Origin: Rhodamnia argentea
Taxonomy: Eukaryota > Streptophyta > Magnoliopsida > Myrtales > Myrtaceae
Reading direction: 5' to 3'
Length of the DNA stretch: 64,000 bases
NCBI RefSeq assembly: GCF_020921035.1
Contig: NC_063150.1
Coordinates: forward strand, 372,001 to 436,000
Part shown: positions 1 through 12,526 of the stretch, piece by piece
Numbering within the stretch: position 1 is the first letter of the stretch
Layout of the letters: the number at the start of each line of letters is the position of its first letter
Notes under the pieces: model-generated
Told to the model about the DNA's origin: nothing
The model's database searches: none
The model's input: only the letters and a program-made list of their open reading frames with translations
Program-made: the position numbers and the translations under genes

Positions 1-3000
1 CAGATCAATTGGCCACTATTGGAGAACCTCTCTCAACCAACGAATGTCGCGACCCTCCTCGATCGGAACAGAGGAAGAGGGCTAATGGGTCGCCCTTCCG
101 GCCCGGTCGCGCGTGGACCTTCGGACGCGGGCCTCTCCCAAGGCCCATTACCCAAATCGCGGCGGAGGGTAATAATCGAGTCGACCTTTCGGTGTGGTCT
201 AGTGACATGTGCAACGTGTACATGCCAAGGAGTCGCCACCAATCGTTTCGTGGAAGGTACGATTGGAAACCCTATCGAATAGTCGGGAGTTTCTATTCGA
301 TTCTGCGAGAACCGGAGAAATGGGATCGGGGACTTAGTTACGCCAACTATCAGAGTTGACGCCCTTTCGGTACCTAAGTTGATTGAATTTTCTAACTTCG
401 AGATTTCATGCGGAAGAGTAGGGTACGGATCCTAATCTAGGAGTTCATGCGGATGGGAGTGACTATCCTAGCAATCACAATCAATTAAAGTAAATGCACA
501 AATCAAGGAATCCATAACGTGCGGATAAATCGCATCAAATCAGCGTGTCATTCCTAGTATAGCCCTATTGGCTTAGAGAAGGGACATTCAAAGCAATAGG
601 AGGGGATCGGGAGTGATTTGGAAGTGATTCGCCCATAAGGGGTAAAATCGTAATTTTGAGAAAATTTGGGGACGATTTGCCAAAAAAGGGCAAAACCGTC
701 ATTTCGAAAGAGATTCGGAGTGAGAAATGTTAAAAATAGGATTGGCCACCTAAACTGACCCATTTCCTAATTTTCGACATTTTTTGGAAGCCCGGAGGAA
801 TTTTTGGAGACAAATTACCCCTAAAGGGTAAAATTGTCATTTTTTGAAAGATCGGGAGGAGAAATCTCAAAAATAGGATTGGCCAGTTGATTGTGGCCAT
901 TCCTCAATTTTTGAGAATTTTTGGGATTTTTTGGGAATTTTCTACAATTTTTCCTAATTTTTTTTGGATTTTTAAATGATTTTTCGAAATTTTTTTTTTT
1001 TTTTTTTTCGGACCGGGTCAACCCGGTCAACGGACCGAGTCAACCCGGCCCACGGACCGGTCAGCCCGGTCCGAACCCACGCCCGGACCGGCTTCCCCAA
1101 AAACGGCGCCGTTCGAATAGTTGGCGCCCAAAATTTCGAAAATTCCCGCTTGAAAGAAAATCGACGCTCGTGATTTCGCCACGTGGCGCGGCGTCGACAG
1201 CCGGATCATGCGACCGGAACCAATGGCTCAGATTAAAGAGTGACTCGATCTCCACCGTACATTCTAAACACCAAGATCAACGGTCCAGATCGAATGGTAA
1301 GATTAAATCTCAACCGTTCGATCTAATCATTTTTTATTTTCTGAAAATGATTTTTTTTTTTTTTTTTTATAATTCGAAAATTCGAAAATTTGATCCAACG
1401 ATCGGAGTGGTGACGCGTGGCCAAACCTGGGCCACGCGATCACAAAATATTTTTTTTTTTTCGAAAAATGGAATATACTTGAAAAATGATTTTTATTTTT
1501 CAAAAATCCGAGATCTAGACACGTGGCGTATGGAGAGCCGTCGGATCATTTTTTTATTTGTAACAGACTTGCCGACGTGGCTGCCACGTGGCCGCCACGT
1601 CGGCGACACCTGGACGTTGACCGGGTCAACGTATTCGCCGGAGAAGACGATCGGCACCGGCGAACCTCGCCGGCGCCTCGCCGGAAGTTGATTCCGACGC
1701 CCAAACAACCCCAAAACGTCGCGGTTTTTTCCTCTTTCGATCTCACCACTAGCCTACATTGACATATTTCAAGTTTAACGCGAATGACTAAACCGAACTA
1801 ACCTAAACCGGCCTCCAATGTCCGGCCGAACCCGCAACTTCCGGCGAGTGAATATACATCATCTACCGGCCACTCAAACTCACATTTAAGCATATATTGA
1901 CATCAACAAATAGTTTCGGAAGCTTACCCGATCCTCTTAAGAGGTTTGAGCTCCTCATTTAACAGCCTCCAACTCAGAGCTCCGGCGAGGTGAGTACACG
2001 GGTTCGGACGAACATTTTTTGTCCAAATCAATGCATCGAAAAGAAGAACGAAGTTCGGGAAGCGTTTCGGATGCGACGGGAAGTGTGTGAAATACGATTA
2101 AGCGAGTTTGCGGGTTTATAATCTGGATCGGTATTTGTTGGTTCTCGGATGCATTCTATCGAACATGTGTTCTACGACTATTGAAGCTGAATGTGATCCT
2201 ATCCGAGACCAAATCACCCGAAACCAAGCCTATAGCTGTGTTCCTCTAACTCAGATTATTCAAAATATCACGTCAATCCAGCTCAACGCAGGCGAAATCG
2301 ATTGAAATCGTAAGTGTACGGTGTTCGCCGGAATACTAGCAGAGGGAATAGAGCTCACCTTTTACGTTGAAGGTGATTTGAGATGCGACGGCGATGAGCT
2401 CCCGATTCAAGATGCAACGATCACGAGCTCTCTCTTGATCTTCCACTCGTTCCTCCTTCCGTAACTCCTGTTCTCCTCTCTCAAGTTTTCTTCGCCTCTT
2501 CCTTCTGAAAATGCCCCTCCCCCCTTTTTTTGTTTGCGAGCACCACCGTTTCCGTTAATCCCTCACTTGCTCCCCCCTAGCGCCCTGTCTTCTAGATCCT
2601 TCTCGAAGCCTCTTCGTTGACGATCGCCGCTCGAAAAACGGACTCCCGCCCTCTAACTTGCGCCGGTGGACATTTGGGGGAGATGATGAACAGTCTCGGG
2701 TCTCCGGGTCGGATCCGCCCGACCCGGCGGACCCGGTTCTTGCAAAGAAAGGCCAAATTGAGCTAGCAATTAACATTTTTTTATAAAATTGATGTTAAAA
2801 ATCGCTTTCCCATCATGGATTACCTCTGAAAATGAGATTTTCGTGAAAAATACCCCACGAATTGAACGAAAACCCCAAATATTGAGTAGGATCCGAAATT
2901 GATTTTTGCAAAATTGGAGTCCTTAATGAAAGAATTATCCTCAATTGAGCCTACCATTAGATTCAAGAGGTCAAAAACTATAGGATAGGCGTCTTGGGGT

Positions 3001-3561
3001 TCGATGGGTACCTCTTAGTGAGATTTAATTTTGAATTTGGCCTTCTAGGGACTAAAATGAAAGAATTTTATGTGCAATTAAGTCCCTAATGCCAAAATTG
3101 AGCAAATTAAGGTGCAATTGGATCAGAATGTGAAATGGAATACTAGAAAATCATGTCACAACCTTAATAATGAAGAAAGAAAAAATAAAATGACCCCAAA
3201 TGGTATTTTTATGTCTAATTGGTGGGGTGCATTTGTGAAGGAACACACAAATCCGAAATGGAATTTTCAAACTCTAAGAGGTCAAAATGAAAAGGAAATT
3301 AAAAGAAAAATACTGACTATTTTTCTGTATTTTTGTGACCTCGAATGGTATTTTTCTGGATTTTTTGGGTATTTTCCTATTTTCTGAAAAATATCAAAAA
3401 ATGCAAAAAATATGAAAAATTATTTTTTGTTCAAAAATGGTTCCTTGAGCTTGGCCAAGGCTACCAAAGTTGATTTTACAATTTTCTACTTTTTTGTGAA
3501 TTTTTTATGAATTTTCAAAAAAATAAATCGAAAAAAAGATGATTAGAAATCGGGTGTCAAC
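1..3561. repeat. LTR-like / Ty3-type long repeat sequence, no intact gene
   Basis: No convincing gene is present. The stretch has the look of a long retrotransposon LTR or untranslated region: GC-rich pieces at 1-200 and 1010-1130, long T runs near 980-1010, 1345-1370 and 1450-1460, and degenerate internal tandem repeats at about 600-900 in which 'ggtaaaatcgtcattttt' and 'aaaataggattggcca' phrases recur. Several CACGTGGC-like ACGT boxes cluster at 1180, 1520 and 1575-1605. It ends near 3550-3561 with 'gggtgtcaaca', which resembles LTR ends of the TG...CA kind. I cannot see a matching second LTR, so the assignment rests on composition only. The open frame at 921-1691 runs through T tracts and has no recognisable domain. 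Confidence 0.35.
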
Positions 3562-4080
3562 AACGAATACCACACATACATCTTTTGTGCTCTTCGCCCA
3601 GAATTTTCCGGATTAGACACGACAATCTCTATCGTATCTCAATCGGGGGCACTCTCATGCGACGCACTTCACGGATTGTAGTTTCAACATGAATGAAGAC
3701 TAGAGTTGAGCAAAATGACCTCCAACGCACCTCCACCTATTGCTTTTGTGTCTCACCGGATACGATTTACACCTCAACATCCTAAAAGAAGGTCTCAAAA
3801 TTTTAATCCATCAAATGCAGGAGCATCCAACACCAGTCCACTCTTGCCTACACCAACATGGTCTCTCAATTATCGGTTGTTTGGTGGAGGTGGCAAGCGA
3901 CGCAACACTGGGCCATTCTATCAAATATGCTGCCGCTAAGGTCATCGAGCCAACAATTGTAGGGAGCACTTTAATCCCCGGTTTGTGACACCGCTACCAC
4001 CTTAGACAAATTATTCAACCCCAACCGGAACGGCTCAACCAGTAGCCTATTATGCCCCTCCTAATAATCCACCTTCTTCC

Positions 4081-5340
4081 ATGGATATCCAATCCTGGTA
4101 TCCCGATTCCGGGGCCACCCACCACATCACGAACAGCGTTTTCAGCCTTTCTCAAGTCACTCCATATACGGGGAACCAACAATTGACTGTAGGTGATGGA
4201 GTTTCTCTTCCCATCACTCACACAGGTACATTCATGCCTTCATCGGGTCCTCAATTCCGTCTTTTCAATGCTTTGGTTGTTCTTAATATCACAAAAAATC
4301 TGTTGTCGGTTTCTAAATTTTCTCGTGATAACAATTGTATTTTCTTATTTTACCCTACCTCATTTGTTGCTCTATGTGCTCATACTGGTCGGGTATTCCT
4401 CCGAGGTCATCTTGAGAATGGTCTTTATCGGATCTCCACCTCCGACGTGTCTCCTTCTACCTTTCTTAGTTCCTTCGGTTTGTGGCATCAACGCTTGGAT
4501 CATGCGTCATCAAATTGAGTAGCACGTCTTCTCCAGTCCACTCAAACTAAATTTTATAAGTCGTCTCCCTCACATTGTACGGCATGTGCACTTAGTAAGA
4601 GTAACACCAACCCCATCCCCCTTCCCCGTCTAGAGCTAAATTTCCTCTTAAACTGGTTCACTTTGATGTTTGGGGCCCGCCCCGAGTCACTTTTGTTTCG
4701 GGATATAAATATTATGTTTGTTTTGTCGATGATCATTCCAGATTTACTTGGTATTATCCATTTACCACTCGTGACCAATTTGCAAACATTTTCAAAGCTT
4801 TCCACAAATTTGCAAAAACTCAATTGTAGTGTCAAATTCAAACAATTCGGTGTGATGGTGCACTAGAATTTCGCCACTCTCTTGAAGTGCGTAACTATCT
4901 CCTCCAATACGATATACATCAGCGAGTATCTTGTCCCTATGCCTCATTTCGGAATGGCACAGCATAATGCAAACACCACCACATTATCGAGACAGGCCTC
5001 GCGCTTATGTGTCACACATAAGTTCCTTACCGGTTTTGGGAGTATGCCTTTGAAACGGCAAGACATCCGATCAACAAGACTCCGACTCCTCTCCCCAACA
5101 ATCTCACTCCTCCGCAGACACTATTCAAAACACCACCAAATATTTCCCACCTCAAAGTTTTTGGGTGTACAATTTTTCCATATTTACGTCCCTATGCTAC
5201 TTACAAGCTTGCCCTCGGATCTCAACGCTGCATCTTTCTTGGCTATCTTCCGGGGTACAAAGGCTATCGATGTTACCGTCCACGAACCAAGAAAGTCTTC
5301 ATTGTGGCTGATGCGATTTTCGATGAGCACACCTTTCCAT
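4081..5340 (+). pseudogene. Copia protease / pre-integrase / integrase relic
   Basis: The first part (4081-4518) reads SWYPDSGATHHITNSV, the DSG of a copia aspartic protease, then NLLSVSKF and a GAG-pre-integrase segment ending LWHQRLDHAS. The frame then stops at 4516. Read across frames, the following sequence still shows CTACALSK (integrase zinc region), VHFDVWGP (first catalytic Asp) and VDDHSRFTWYYPF, then RVSCPYASFRNGTA further on, and finally the KKVFIVADAIFDE motif near 5290-5330 that precedes the variable linker before RT. At least four frame changes or stops separate these motifs. Inactive integrase; old insertion. Confidence 0.85.
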
Positions 5341-5719
5341 TTGGAGATCCACCTTCTCCACCACCATGCTCTGCTCCTCCATCTACAAATGTCGTATCGC
5401 CTCTACCTCCGATGGACAATTCCGAACTGCCCTCCACATATGTAGTAGTAGACCCCGACCCCGAGTCCACATTGTCTCTCTCACCAACTCCATCTGCAAC
5501 TCCCTCCACAGCTCCGGACGCCGACACTTCCAACTCTTCTACTTCGACCACTTCCACCTCGGTTCTAGCGCATCCCATGGTCACTCAATTGAGAGATGGC
5601 ACAATTCATCGGTGAACACTCACAAAAAATCAAACTTTTGCTTTGATTGTAGGCACATATACTCTCATTGAGCCTACTTGCTTCAGTAGGCATCCCGGGA
5701 TCCAAATTGGAGAGCAGCT

Positions 5720-6870
5720 ATGGCAGTAGAATATGACGCCTTAATCAAAAATGGAACTTGGGAACTTGTACCGCCACCTTCTCATGTCCGCCCCATCGGC
5801 TGCAAATGGATTTTCAAAGTCAACCTCGGGTCTAATGGCTCCCTTGAAAGATACAAGGCTCAACTGGTCGCTAAAGGCTATCACCAACAACCGAGAATTG
5901 ACTATATGGAGACATTCAGCCCAGTAGCAAAACCGGTCACCATCCGCACAGTCCTTACTCGTAGCTTACTCCAAGTGTGGCCCATTCGTCAACTAGATGT
6001 CTTTAATGCTTTCCTTCATGGCCACCTATCTGAAGAAGTTTACATGACGCAGCCACAAGGATTTGTTGATCCCCAACGTCCGACTCATGTCCGCCGTTTT
6101 CGACACTCTCTCTATGGTTTGAAACAGGCGCCGCGCGCGTAGTACCAGCGGCTCAATTCATATCTCCTCAAAATAGAGTTCTGTTTATCTACTGCAGACT
6201 CCTCTCTTTTCATTATGCATAATTCTCATTACAGTATTTTTCTACTTGTATACGTGGACGACATCACCCTAACGGGGTCACCTCAAGCTCCTTTGCAAGC
6301 GTCACTCAACTTACTCCAAGGTGAATTTGCCATCAAGGACCTCGAACCACTTCACTATTTTCTAGGAATGGAAGTACAGCATACATCCACCGGCCTTCTA
6401 CTCAATCAAGCCGGGTTCACTCAAGAGATCCCGCAACGGTCCAAGATGACCGAAGCTAGAGTTGCACCTACTCCTTGCACCACCGATGAACCGTTATCTG
6501 CTCGATCCGGTGATCTTATGTCCGATCCTGTGCTTTATCGTAGCATTGTTGGAGCTCTTCAGTACCTCACGCTAACACGCATTGATATAGCTTACTCTGT
6601 GAACACCGCCTATCAGTTCCTTCATGCTCCCACTACCATGCATTGTCAAGCTATCAAGCGAATCCTACGCTATCTTGCCAACACACCACAGCACGGACTG
6701 CACCTTACCTAGACGTCATTCACAGCTCTCCATGCATTCTTCGACGCTAGTTGGGCCAGTGATCGAGACGACCAACATTCTGTTGGTGGCTTCTGCATCT
6801 TTCTTAGTTCCAACCTTATTTTTTGGAGTTCTCGCAAACAACGAATAGTTGCCTATTCTACTCGAGATCG
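5720..6870 (+). pseudogene. Copia reverse transcriptase / RNase H relic
   Basis: 5720-6142 encodes the typical start of copia RT: AVEYDALIKNGTWELVPPP, GCKWIFKVN, LVAKGYHQQ, ETFSPVAKPVTIRTVL, QLDVFNAFLHG, then YGLKQAPRA followed by a TAG. The next frame (6215-6712) holds the catalytic LLVYVDDITLTG, HYFLGMEV, SIVGALQYLTLTRIDIAYSVN and LRYLANTP. An interrupted RNase H portion follows to about 6865. The YVDD box is intact, but the TAG at 6139-6141, the break before 6215 and the stop at 6710 prevent a functional product. Confidence 0.9.
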
Positions 6871-7172
6871 CGCAGTATTCGACTCATGCACGGATATAGC
6901 AAATCAGTACATATCTATTTTGGATATGTACAAAATTATCTTTTCTATTGAGCCAATGATCCACCACTGCGTCAGTTGATCGAAATTCGATTCTCCTATC
7001 TATTTAGGATAGACCTTTTTTTTTTTAATTGAAATTCTTGATAGAATTAATTCAGTACACATAGGTATAGTTTCTCGAACTAAATCGACAGCAGATAAAC
7101 GTTACGCGCATGAATGAAAGCTAGTTAAACTGTCTCACTTGACAAAAAAAAAAAAAGAATAAAAAAATAAAG

Positions 7173-7178
7173 TTGACT
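7173..7178 (+). promoter_or_regulatory. W-box TTGACT upstream of the chitinase
   Basis: TTGACT matches the WRKY-binding W-box core TTGAC(C/T). It lies about 0.7 kb 5' of the chitinase ATG. Many pathogen-inducible chitinases are WRKY targets, so it is a plausible but unproven control site; a hexamer occurs often by chance. Confidence 0.3.
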
Positions 7179-7834
7179 TGGCAGAAGAGCCCCGCTGAGC
7201 ATTCCAACTTCTTCGTAATTATTGGCATCGCATCATTGGCCGACTCTATGAAAATGATGGTATTACCCGTTCTCTTTCCTTTTGGGCAGTGCTAAATCTA
7301 TTAGGATTGGTTTACAAAATTAATTTATTAAATGATGTGACAGATTATAAATGAGTCATATTCTACAATTCAATAAATAAATTAATTTTATAAGCTAATT
7401 TAAAGTTCCGTTTATTTCACGAAAATGAATGATTTGATAAATATTATCCTAAAAATCATGGCTGATTTTGCTTAAAATGATTAACGGATAAATTTTTTTT
7501 ATTGTAGATAATAATTTATTTCTCATTATTTCATGAGTGATGGAATATTTTTTTTTTTTGTTCATTCATTTTATGAGTAATATAGGCGATTCTTTTTTTA
7601 AAAAAAAATTTCAGATTATTTATTTTTTGGGAAACGATTGGAGGATTAATTAGTTAAAAGTTTCTTTTTCATTTTCTGATAAGTCTCGCGAAGTCTCTTT
7701 GCAGGGTCGAAGTGGACGCTTCCTAACGCGCACACGACCCGTTCTCCTTCGAGTCAAGATCTTGAATTTTGCCAATCTAACTCAAAAACCTAGCAGCCTC
7801 AAATCAACTGTGCCTCCTCTCTCACCTTTACCCT

Positions 7835-7842
7835 TATAAATA
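7835..7842 (+). promoter_or_regulatory. TATA box of the chitinase gene
   Basis: TATAAATA in a CT-rich context lies 46 bases before the ATG at 7888, a usual TATA position for a short plant leader. No other TATA-like string of this quality lies closer to the start codon. Confidence 0.7.
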
Positions 7843-7887
7843 CCTCTCGTTGCATATTCACATCCCTCACACCCATATTTATCCAGA

Positions 7888-8927
7888 ATGGCCAAATCAA
7901 TAGCAAGAGCTCTTCTAAACGTTCTCGTCGTGTCCGGCCTCATTGCCGGATTCTTGCCGGCACACGTCTTTGGTCAAAATTGTGGTTGTGCCACCGACCT
8001 GTGTTGTAGCCAGTATGGGTATTGCGGGACCGGAGAGCAATACTGCGGGGCCGGTTGTCAATCCGGCCCGTGTTCCTCGTCGTCCACGCCCACCACCCCG
8101 AGCAGCGGGGCCTCAGTGGCGGATGTGGTGACGGATAGCTTCTTTAATTCGATAATTGGCCAGGCCGCCGCAAGTTGCGTGGGGAAGAGCTTCTACACTC
8201 GGCAAGCTTTCCTTGATGCTGACGGCGGTTACCCTGAATTCGGCACAGTCGGATCCGCCGATGACTCTAAGCGCGAGATTGCTGCTTTCTTCGCTCATGT
8301 CACGCACGAGACTGGACGTAAGAACCTCCACAACATGTTTAAAGTCCTTTAGTCTATTCTTGCCATGTTTGTTCTTTGCCATGAATTTTATTCACTAGGA
8401 CTTCTAGAAGACACGCAGTTTTATTTGGATGGTGAGCACACATTAAGATTCGATCATTCATGAACTATCGAAACGAAAATATAAGCAACAAGTAACAATT
8501 AATCTTCTTGGGCGCAGACTTTTGCTACATTGAAGAGATAGATGGTGCCTCGAAAGATTACTGCAACGAAACGTACACCCAGTATCCATGCAACCCCAAC
8601 AAAAAATACTACGGCCGCGGACCCCTCCAAATATCCTGGAACTACAACTATGGACCAGCGGGACAAAGCATCGGGTTCGATGGCCTCGGCTCTCCCGAAA
8701 CCGTGGCCAACGACGTGGTCGTGTCTTTTAAGACTGCCTTCTGGTTCTGGATGAACAACGTCCACTCTATTATTACTTCCGGTCAAGGCTTTGGAGCGAC
8801 GATTCGAGCCATCAATGGAGGAGAGTGCGGCGGCGGAAACACCGGCGCGGTTCAAGCTCGGGTTCAGTATTACACTGATTATTGCAAGCAACTTGGTGTC
8901 TCTCCCGGAGATAACCTGACCTGTTAG
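7888..8927 (+). CDS. Class IV chitinase (GH19, hevein domain), two exons
   Basis: Secreted endochitinase predicted to hydrolyse beta-1,4-GlcNAc chains of fungal walls. Exons 7888-8317 and 8518-8927 are joined by a 200-base GT-AG intron in phase 1 and give 279 residues. Residues 1-29 form a signal peptide (cleavage probable before Q30). Residues 30-62 form a Cys-rich hevein chitin-binding domain ([22 protein letters not shown]). A short Ser/Thr/Pro linker to about 75 follows, then the GH19 domain with HETGHFCYIEE spanning the splice junction. By comparison with class IV enzymes E141 and E150 are the likely catalytic acids. [16 protein letters not shown] and AINGGECGG are also intact. Length and the absence of the extra loops and C-terminal vacuolar extension of class I fit class IV (EP3-type), so an apoplastic location is expected. 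The gene looks functional. Confidence 0.95.
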
Positions 8928-10004
8928 AGAGCATAGAAAACCAGCTTCCTTATGGCATTATAGCCAACCTCGGTTAGCACCATGACCATACTCGATTTGC
9001 AATAATGTACGACACTCAATAATGGATCCCAAAAATAAAAAGTAATATCAGCATCTTGTTAAGTAAGAGTCTGAGCCATTTTGTCACCCTCAATAGACAA
9101 CTCGATCCGCCAAAAAGACTTTGTCGAGTTATTATTTGATACAACAAGTCATTATTGCTTTACCATATTCAAGTGGCGTCGCAAACACCCGCAATCTTCT
9201 CTTTGAAATTGGTTCGACATAGTTAGTTAAACACCACACCGAGAGAACTTTTTGGCGACACGAAAACGATGATTCGTTGAACATAGCTTCTTGACTTTTG
9301 GATCAAGATAAATTTTTTTTTTAATTGTCTGAGGATTGAATGCAATCTCCATGCCAATCAACGGTTCAATCACGCAATTTGAAAAGAATGAGTCAACAAG
9401 GTGCTGATGAATATCCACCGACCCAGTACCAGCACAACCTCCAGTTCAACTTGGGGAAAGTGACCCGTCGATTCACGACAGGACTTCATTTGAATAATAG
9501 TTCAAAGTCAAGCCTTCCCTAACACGCAAGCTAACGATTGAAATCAGATATGGTTCTTCTTCCACTCAATGTAAATACGAAGTAGAGCCAAGTCACATTC
9601 ACACGTCCCAAACTTCATCTCTTCACTCCTTGCCCCATTGATCACGGACAATCTGCCAATTTTAATCTAGTCCTGAAATGCTAGCCGTCATCATCATCGT
9701 TGCCGTAGCCGTTTTGGTCGCCGGGCCACCAAATGTCGTGGCCCAAAACAGCACATCGTCCTCACTAGAGGTGATATCGAGAGGGACAGCGTCTTTAGGA
9801 GAGTAATTGGTCTAAGTATCCTCGGGTCGCGCTGGGGTGAGCTTAGAGCCGGCAAAATGGTCTCCAAACTCATTTTATGACTCAGATTTAATGGGCCCAA
9901 TTCAGCATGGGTAGCTCACTTTTTTTTTTTTTAATAAAAAAGGCTAAATCGGGTTGAAAAAAAAAATATCAAAGCCCAAAAAACAGGTCAAACGGGGGTT
10001 ATTA
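8928..10004. other. Intergenic, no gene seen
   Basis: The region 3' of the chitinase. I see no coding sequence. A few small open frames (for example 9340-9522) have no recognisable motif. A GA/T-rich junction with a long T run is at 9921-9932. Confidence 0.6.
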
Positions 10005-10884
10005 AGGGCATATTTGATTACTGTTTTATTCCTCTATTTTTCTATTCTTTTATTGCCCGAAACAAAAGAAGAACATAAATCTGTGTGTACGTGGGTTAAT
10101 TCTTCTATTTCCCGGAGTAGATCAGTGGCCAATGAATAGATTTGCAACATAAACAAGAAATAAAAAAAAACTACTTTTCAATTCCCCAAAAACAAAAAAG
10201 AGAAACATGAGCATGTAAGGGAAACAAACTCAGTGTAACCCGGCCTGACCCACATATATCTAATGCTGGTCGGGTCGGCCCGAACCTATTTCAGGCCAAG
10301 TTTAGGCTTTAGTTTTCTCTTTTCATTTTATTTTGTAGAAGGCCATTTATATTTTTGGCTTCCATAGTATACTTGTCAACAAAATAATGTTAAGAGAAAA
10401 TCAAAATAACTGATTTGATTTCTTTCTAATGTCTACGATAAGATTTTTCTTTGAGTATCCTCATTTACATTTTACATAAGTGCACCAAAAAATTCAAATG
10501 CAACGTGAAAGAATTGACAACACTGGAAGAACATTTAAATTCGTATTTGAATGCTTTATATCTACATGTATGAATTATGCTAACACTTGAGTTTTTTTAA
10601 CGTTTAAATTCGCATACTAACATTACGTTGGATTTTTGGTGGTCATCTTAGAATATCTTGATTAGTTATGTCCTTACAGAAGTCCAGTTTTATCCAAGCA
10701 TGAAATGTCAAATGAATAAAATTGGGAATATAAATTTTTACGGTCATACCAAATACATTTTTGCTCTTTGCAATTACCAAACGCGTGTTTCTACTAAGAA
10801 GCTTGTACAGAAAATAGAAGTAGAAAAAATTATTTCTGAATAGAAACTATTCCCGGAGAATGAAAATGTTACCAAACACGTCCT
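10005..10884. mobile_element. hAT-like non-autonomous TIR element
   Basis: The left end GGGCATATTTGATTACTGTTTTATTCC (10006 on) and the right end (reverse complement GGACGTGTTTGGTAACATTTTCATTC, to 10883) are imperfect inverted repeats of the 'gtttggtaacatttctattc' kind common in plant hAT-type MITEs. No transposase frame lies between them. I could not identify a clean 8-bp target duplication. Confidence 0.6.
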
Positions 10885-12526
10885 AAGTAAAACAGATTTT
10901 AACCGGTTGTAACCAAAAGCCCGAATAACTTGCTTCCAGAGCCCATACTTCCCTTATTTTCACACGTGACTGAGACTTGAGAATCACGCCACAAGCTGTC
11001 CAACGCCCCCGTCCTCCCCTAGTGCCTCCTCAACTCCACCGTCCTCCTCCACCACAAGCCCCACCCGGGGTTCTCCCCTCTCCTCGACCGTGTCCCTCGC
11101 TCCATCTGCCTCTTACTCCTCCTCTGCCTCCTCTTCCCTCACCCTATCGCAGCTCCGAGCCCCCGATCTACTTCAAAGGGCCAAGCCCGAGGGGCTCGTG
11201 TTGATCTCCCTCAATGCCGCATGGAAGCATGCGCGGAGATGGTGAGCGCAAGTAAGGAGTACCTGCCACGGTTTGCAGTTAGTGTTTGCTTGGACTTCGA
11301 TTACAACGAGAGCAACGATGGTGGGAGCATTGAGTGAGCCATATGGAGGGTGCGTGAGCCCGATGGAGGCGGTGGCTAGGGTTTTGATGGTGAGGGAGAC
11401 GAATGGGGCATAGGGTTGAAGGGAGGCTGATTGGGGTTTTGGAGGAGATGGTGATGTTGCAGGCGAGCTTCTAGAAGCCCGACAAGCCTCCGAATAAGTT
11501 GTTGGAGAAAGGGAAGCAGAGTCTGCCTAGAGGTGTCGATGCACGTCTTTGACCTACTTTTTAACTCATTGTTATTCACTTTGGTTATATATGTGTTCAA
11601 CAAATTTAAAAAATGGGCTAGATTGTCTGAACCATTTTGTTGCGACCCATATTTAAGGTGGTTTGGTCCAGACGTTTAGCAAAATTTTTGGAGAGTTTTG
11701 GGAGATGCAATTATATCTCCAAAGCTTTCCAAAGGCCTTTAGCTGAATGGAAGGTTCGAGATGCCTTAGCATTTTCGGAATGCTAGAGTTGGTTTTAATA
11801 AAACCTTGCTATTCGTTACATGGATAACTCATTTCTAGCATTGTGTTGAGAAACAATTAGAGCCCAAAAAATAGGTCATGAATAGGTCACTTTGGCAATC
11901 CCTATTTAAATTATAAGTCAATCAGTTTGACGAAAAATAATATGACAATCGAGGTCTTCTGCTCCTACAGATTGAATTAACAAGTTGTTATACATCTTCC
12001 ACTTATTAACTATTTTAATGATAAATTGAATTTGGCGACAAAAGATATAGGATTAAATTGACTTGGATCAATAAAGTATGAATTCACAGCATATGCTGTC
12101 GCAACACATGCACACTTTTCTAGTTCTTTATAAGCATTTCAATTTATAAGTTTTTTTTTTAACTTTGTTTATTAGCATTTTACAATTATGAAAATTTAAA
12201 TTTTTGATGATATGGAATTTTTATCTAAGCAACATATACATGTGAAGAGTTTAAAGTGTGTTCATTAAATGGGTATGAGATTTCACAAGTTGGATTAAAT
12301 GTTGATGTGCTTTTACAATATGAATTAGGTCTGGTATGGGCCAAATATGGATCGGGTATAGGTCACTATTTTTTTTTTTTTATGACCGAGGTTCCACGCG
12401 GTCGGCGAGCTTCGCTCAACACGGTGATGGAGCACGACTAGTCCTTGGGAGGGGCTAGCGTAGGAGCCCACTACCACGACCCTCCACTTAAGATATAGGT
12501 CACCAAAATTGTATTGCTTATAAATA
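10885..12526. other. Intergenic with a GC-rich, coding-like patch
   Basis: 10980-11300 is clearly more GC-rich than its surroundings and runs through CCTCC/CCCCG-rich sequence that can be read as proline-rich. It then contains a short readable stretch (MEACAEMVSASKEY... FAVSVCLDFDYNES from about 11220 to 11330) that ends in a stop. It may be a decayed exon of an unknown gene. 12365-12490 is another GC-richer patch after a T run. Otherwise AT-rich sequence without features. Confidence 0.4.

Larger units (their letters stand above)
3703..6870 (+). mobile_element. Degenerate Ty1/copia retrotransposon (gag-pol remnant)
   Basis: The canonical copia order gag, protease, integrase, reverse transcriptase, RNase H is readable on the plus strand but broken by frameshifts and stops. 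A zinc-knuckle relic (GHRANNC preceded by an in-frame stop near 3938) is at 3925-3960. The aspartic protease/GAG-pre-integrase segment with DSGATHH is at 4081-4518, integrase pieces are at 4520-5340, RT at 5720-6142 and 6215-6712, and an RNase H tail with FWSSRKQRIVAYST at about 6815-6865. I found no pair of LTRs around it. The element cannot make a continuous polyprotein. Confidence 0.9.
6871..7887. other. Chitinase upstream region, AT-rich
   Basis: About 1 kb between the copia relic and the chitinase ATG. It has no gene. It contains AT-rich stretches (7140-7170, 7430-7640) and a 'cgtttatttcacgaaaatgaatg' segment near 7407 that resembles AT-rich MITE ends seen elsewhere in the window. The proximal 200 bases are more CT-rich and hold the TATA box described separately. 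Confidence 0.6.

Noticed and set aside
921-1691. 256-codon open frame in the LTR-like region
   Set aside because: It crosses several T and GC tracts, gives poly-Phe and Arg/Pro runs, and shows no domain. Length here reflects composition rather than selection.
5273-5671. Extra open frames in the Ser/Thr/Pro-rich linker of the copia element
   Set aside because: Low-complexity region between integrase and RT; it has no independent function.
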